A stretch of 7,438 bases of DNA from DASUPK01 sp033856335 (GTDB lineage: Bacteria; Actinomycetota; Thermoleophilia; Solirubrobacterales; 70-9). The translations under genes were made by a program, and so were the position numbers. Of this stretch, positions 6,006 through 7,438 are shown piece by piece. The first letter of the stretch is position 1. Each line of letters begins with the position of its first letter. The stretch covers positions 1 through 7,438 of the forward strand of contig JAWVFG010000147.1 of the NCBI GenBank assembly GCA_033856335.1, in the 5' to 3' direction. The notes beneath the pieces were generated by a model. It did not search any database, was not told the origin of the DNA, and saw nothing but the letters and a program-made list of their open reading frames with translations.

Positions 6006-6914
6006 ATGCCCCCGCCCGCGAGCCCGGACCGCATCAAGGAGGTAAACGAGCGCTACCACGACGTGGCGGCCTCCTCGTACGACTCCAAGTGGGGCATCGA
6101 CTTCGGCCCCGTCGGGCGGGACCAGGTCGCCGGGAAGCTGCGCAAGGCGCTGGGGCACTGGCCGGAGGCGGCGTTTGGGGATGCGCTGGAGATCGGCGCG
6201 GGGACCGGGTACTTCTCGCTCAACCTCCTCCAGGCGGGCGCGATCGAGCGGGCCACGGCCACCGACATCTCACCCGGGATGCTGGCGACGCTCGAGGAGA
6301 ATGCCGAGCGGCTCGGCCTCGAGGTGCGGACGGCGGCCGCCGAGGCCGAGACACTTCCCTTCCCCGACGAGAGCTTCGACCTCGTCTTCGGCCACGCGGT
6401 CCTTCACCACATTCCCGACCTCGCGCAGGCCTTCTCCGAGTTCAACCGGATCCTGCGACCGGGTGGGACGCTCGCCTTCTGCGGGGAGCCCTCCCGCTAC
6501 GGCGACTTCCTGTCGGCAATCCCGAAGCGGACCGCACTGCTGACGGCTCCGCTCTGGCGACGCCTGGTCGGCGCGGCGGCACGCGACTACGAGGCGGAGG
6601 CCGCGGGCAACGGGCACGACCTCGAGCCGGAGGTCGACGTCCATGCCTTCTCCCCCGGCGACCTGCGCCACTTCTGCGAGGCGGCGGGGCTGGCCGAGGT
6701 CAGGGTGCGGGGCGAGGAGCTGCTCGCGTCGATCCACGGCTGGACGGTGCGGACGCTGGAGGCGAGCGCCGAGCCCGACCAGGTGCCCTGGGGCTGGAGG
6801 CGCTTCGCGTTCCGCAGCTATCTGGCGCTGCAGCGGGTGGACAGCCAGGTGCTCGAGCCGCGATTGCCGCCGCAGCTCTTCTACAACCTGCTGGTCTCAG
6901 CGCGGCGGCCCTAG
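6006..6914 (+). CDS. Class I SAM-dependent methyltransferase (UbiE/methyltransferase-11-like), substrate unknown
   Basis: A 302-residue protein. An N-terminal helix region (VNERYHDVAASSYDSKWG, 13-30) precedes motif I, LEIGAGTGYFSL (61-72). The acidic Asp87 follows strand 2; LPFPDESFDLVFGHAVLHHI (117-136) and FNRILRPGGTLAFCGEPSR (146-164) are the other hallmarks of the methyltransferase-11 fold. After about residue 170 a C-terminal extension of around 130 residues (helical, ending in LPPQLFYNLLVSARRP) probably forms the substrate lid. It is not a close copy of the methyltransferase at 3210-3971: motif I and flanks differ. The ATG at 6006 is the first usable start, with no Shine-Dalgarno sequence. 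It stands alone on its strand, 142 bp after the ABC operon, and meets the TraR-like gene tail to tail at a shared CTAG. The cofactor is clear; small molecule, lipid, sugar or quinone remain possible substrates. Confidence 0.85.
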   Translation: MPPPASPDRIKEVNERYHDVAASSYDSKWGIDFGPVGRDQVAGKLRKALGHWPEAAFGDALEIGAGTGYFSLNLLQAGAIERATATDISPGMLATLEENAERLGLEVRTAAAEAETLPFPDESFDLVFGHAVLHHIPDLAQAFSEFNRILRPGGTLAFCGEPSRYGDFLSAIPKRTALLTAPLWRRLVGAAARDYEAEAAGNGHDLEPEVDVHAFSPGDLRHFCEAAGLAEVRVRGEELLASIHGWTVRTLEASAEPDQVPWGWRRFAFRSYLALQRVDSQVLEPRLPPQLFYNLLVSARRP

Positions 6915-7237
6915 CCGCGTCCGCCGGGTTCTTCCCCGACGTTCCGATCGGCCCAGGGGATCACCGCGAGGCGCTCGTCGGGGATCGGATCCCCGCTGAC
7001 GACTGAGACGCCATAGGTCCCGTCCTCGAGCCTGGCCTCAGCCCGCTCGATCGCCTCGAGCGTCTGACGCAGGTCCGCCCGCAGGGCGTTCTCCGTGTCG
7101 GTCTGCTCGAGCTCGTTGGCCTGATCACCGGAGTCCTTGGGCTCATCGGACGTCTCTTCCTGCCCGTGCTCCGCGAGCTCGCGCTCGATCCGGGCGCGCT
7201 CCTCGGCAAGTCGCTCGCGTGCTTTCTCTGGGTCCAC
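6911..7237 (-). CDS. TraR/DksA-like coiled-coil protein lacking the zinc-finger cysteines
   Basis: A 108-residue protein starting with GTG at 7237 (VDPEKARERLAEERARIEREL). Residues 1-25 and about 45-75 are strongly helical and charged, fitting the two arms of a DksA-type coiled coil (NELEQTDTENALRADLRQTLEAIERAEARLEDGTYG). The end then reads YGVSVVSGDPIPDERLAVIPWADRNV, which aligns with the DksA/TraR zinc-finger pattern YGxCxxCGxPIPxxRLxAxPxAxxC, with Ser, Ser and no later Cys at ligand positions. The fold is recognisable but zinc cannot bind in the usual way. Family members bind the RNA polymerase secondary channel; whether this one does is unknown. An acidic stretch between the arms (EETSDEPKDSGDQANELEQTD) may hold the coiled-coil tip. 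The open frame upstream, to 7432, overlaps the DUF559 gene and is Ser/Arg-rich shadow. TAGCAT 7 nt before the GTG suggests a leaderless mRNA. Confidence 0.8.
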   Translation of the reverse strand: MDPEKARERLAEERARIERELAEHGQEETSDEPKDSGDQANELEQTDTENALRADLRQTLEAIERAEARLEDGTYGVSVVSGDPIPDERLAVIPWADRNVGEEPGGRG

Positions 7238-7244
7238 GCCGCTG

Positions 7245-7250
7245 ATGCTA
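7245..7250 (-). promoter_or_regulatory. Candidate -10 element (TAGCAT) for a leaderless TraR-like gene
   Basis: On the minus strand TAGCAT lies 7 nt before the GTG at 7237. Its first three bases are the stop codon of the upstream DUF559 gene, so the promoter would begin inside the end of that gene. No clear -35 is seen, and readthrough from the DUF559 gene is an alternative. Confidence 0.4.
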
Positions 7251-7438
7251 CTTGTGGCGAGCCCGAAGGAGCCCGCGCAGCGTCGCCGCGATGTCCGCCG
7301 GCTCGGCGATGAGCTGGCGCCAGGTGAGCCGGACGACGTCGTAACCGAGCAGCTTGAGCCGCAGGTCGCGAGCTCGATCAGCTTCGAAGGCGGCTCGACC
7401 CTGGTGGGCGCGATAGCCGTCGAGCTCGGCAATCAGAT
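7248..7438 (-). CDS. C-terminal part of a DUF559 (VSR/restriction-endonuclease-like) protein (5' end beyond window)
   Basis: Reading the minus strand from 7436 gives 62 residues to the TAG at 7248-7250: LIAELDGYRAHQGRAAF..., then DRARDLRLKLLGYDVVRLTW, then RQLIAEPADIAATLRGLLRARHK. The E-x-D-G-Y-x-x-H, D-R-x-R-D and GYDVVRLTWRQL patterns are characteristic of DUF559, a domain related to very-short-patch-repair and other PD-(D/E)xK-like nucleases; the Glu/Asp of AELDGY is a likely part of the active site. In actinobacteria such genes often encode proteins of roughly 300 residues with an N-terminal winged-helix or AbiEi-like part, which would lie outside the window. The cellular role is not established; repair, restriction and toxin-antitoxin roles have been suggested for relatives. 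There are 10 bp between its stop and the TraR-like start. Confidence 0.75.
   Translation of the reverse strand, partial: LIAELDGYRAHQGRAAFEADRARDLRLKLLGYDVVRLTWRQLIAEPADIAATLRGLLRARHK

Noticed and set aside
5945..7006. 353-codon plus-strand open frame across the second methyltransferase
   Set aside because: Gly/Arg/Ala-rich frame-shifted shadow; the SAM motifs lie in the other frame.
7238..7432. N-terminal extension of the TraR-like protein
   Set aside because: It is a Ser/Arg-rich out-of-frame reading of the DUF559 gene. The family begins at the VDPEKARERL helix.
1..7438. Mobile element, CRISPR array, rRNA or tRNA genes
   Set aside because: No transposase motifs, terminal inverted repeats, regularly spaced repeats or cloverleaf sequence were seen on either strand.

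Overview
The window is about 7.4 kb of very GC-rich, gene-dense chromosome. Codon use, missing Shine-Dalgarno sequences and the protein families point to an actinobacterium. The best guess is the class Thermoleophilia (Solirubrobacterales or Gaiellales type). That guess rests on the Lys/His/Arg-rich tail of the first gene, the cysteine-less TraR/DksA-like protein and the style of the other genes; it is an inference from memory of protein style, with no 16S or search behind it.

Layout. (1) 1-348, plus strand: the 3' end of a gene for a probably exported protein with a striking basic tail. (2) 355-3971, minus strand: a tight four-gene operon, transcribed in the order SAM methyltransferase, GH57 glucan branching enzyme, GT4 glucosyltransferase, small two-helix membrane protein. 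Gene contacts are 4 bp, 9 bp and a 17-bp overlap. The enzymes and their order match the mycobacterial Rv3030-Rv3031-Rv3032 cluster, which is linked to glycogen and methylglucose lipopolysaccharide synthesis. (3) 4086-5863, plus strand: a divergent two-gene DrrA/DrrB-type ABC exporter whose genes overlap by ATGA. (4) 5864-6005: a 142-bp gap with a terminator-like hairpin, further hairpins (one with a GAAA tetraloop), a near-perfect 12-base direct repeat and a palindrome over a candidate promoter. (5) 6006-6914, plus strand: a second, unrelated-looking SAM methyltransferase. (6) 6911-7237, minus strand: a short TraR/DksA-like protein lacking its zinc ligands, convergent with the methyltransferase and sharing a CTAG at the two stop codons. 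(7) 7248-7438, minus strand: the C-terminal end of a DUF559 protein cut by the window edge.

How it works together. The minus-strand operon reads as one pathway: GT4 lengthens an alpha-1,4-glucan, GH57 adds alpha-1,6 branches, and the methyltransferase may methylate the sugar or its cap. The membrane protein has no assigned role. The ABC exporter faces away from this operon, and no functional link is shown. Three genes that begin transcription units (both methyltransferases and the TraR-like gene) have a TAnnnT hexamer ending 7-8 nt before the start codon, which suggests leaderless transcripts.

I saw no mobile element, CRISPR array, tRNA, rRNA or defence system apart from the DUF559 fragment. 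No stretch over 300 bases lacks a gene. Nothing here is clearly a new system; the points most worth following up are the glucan cassette with its membrane protein, the structured 5864-6005 gap and the leaderless-start pattern.
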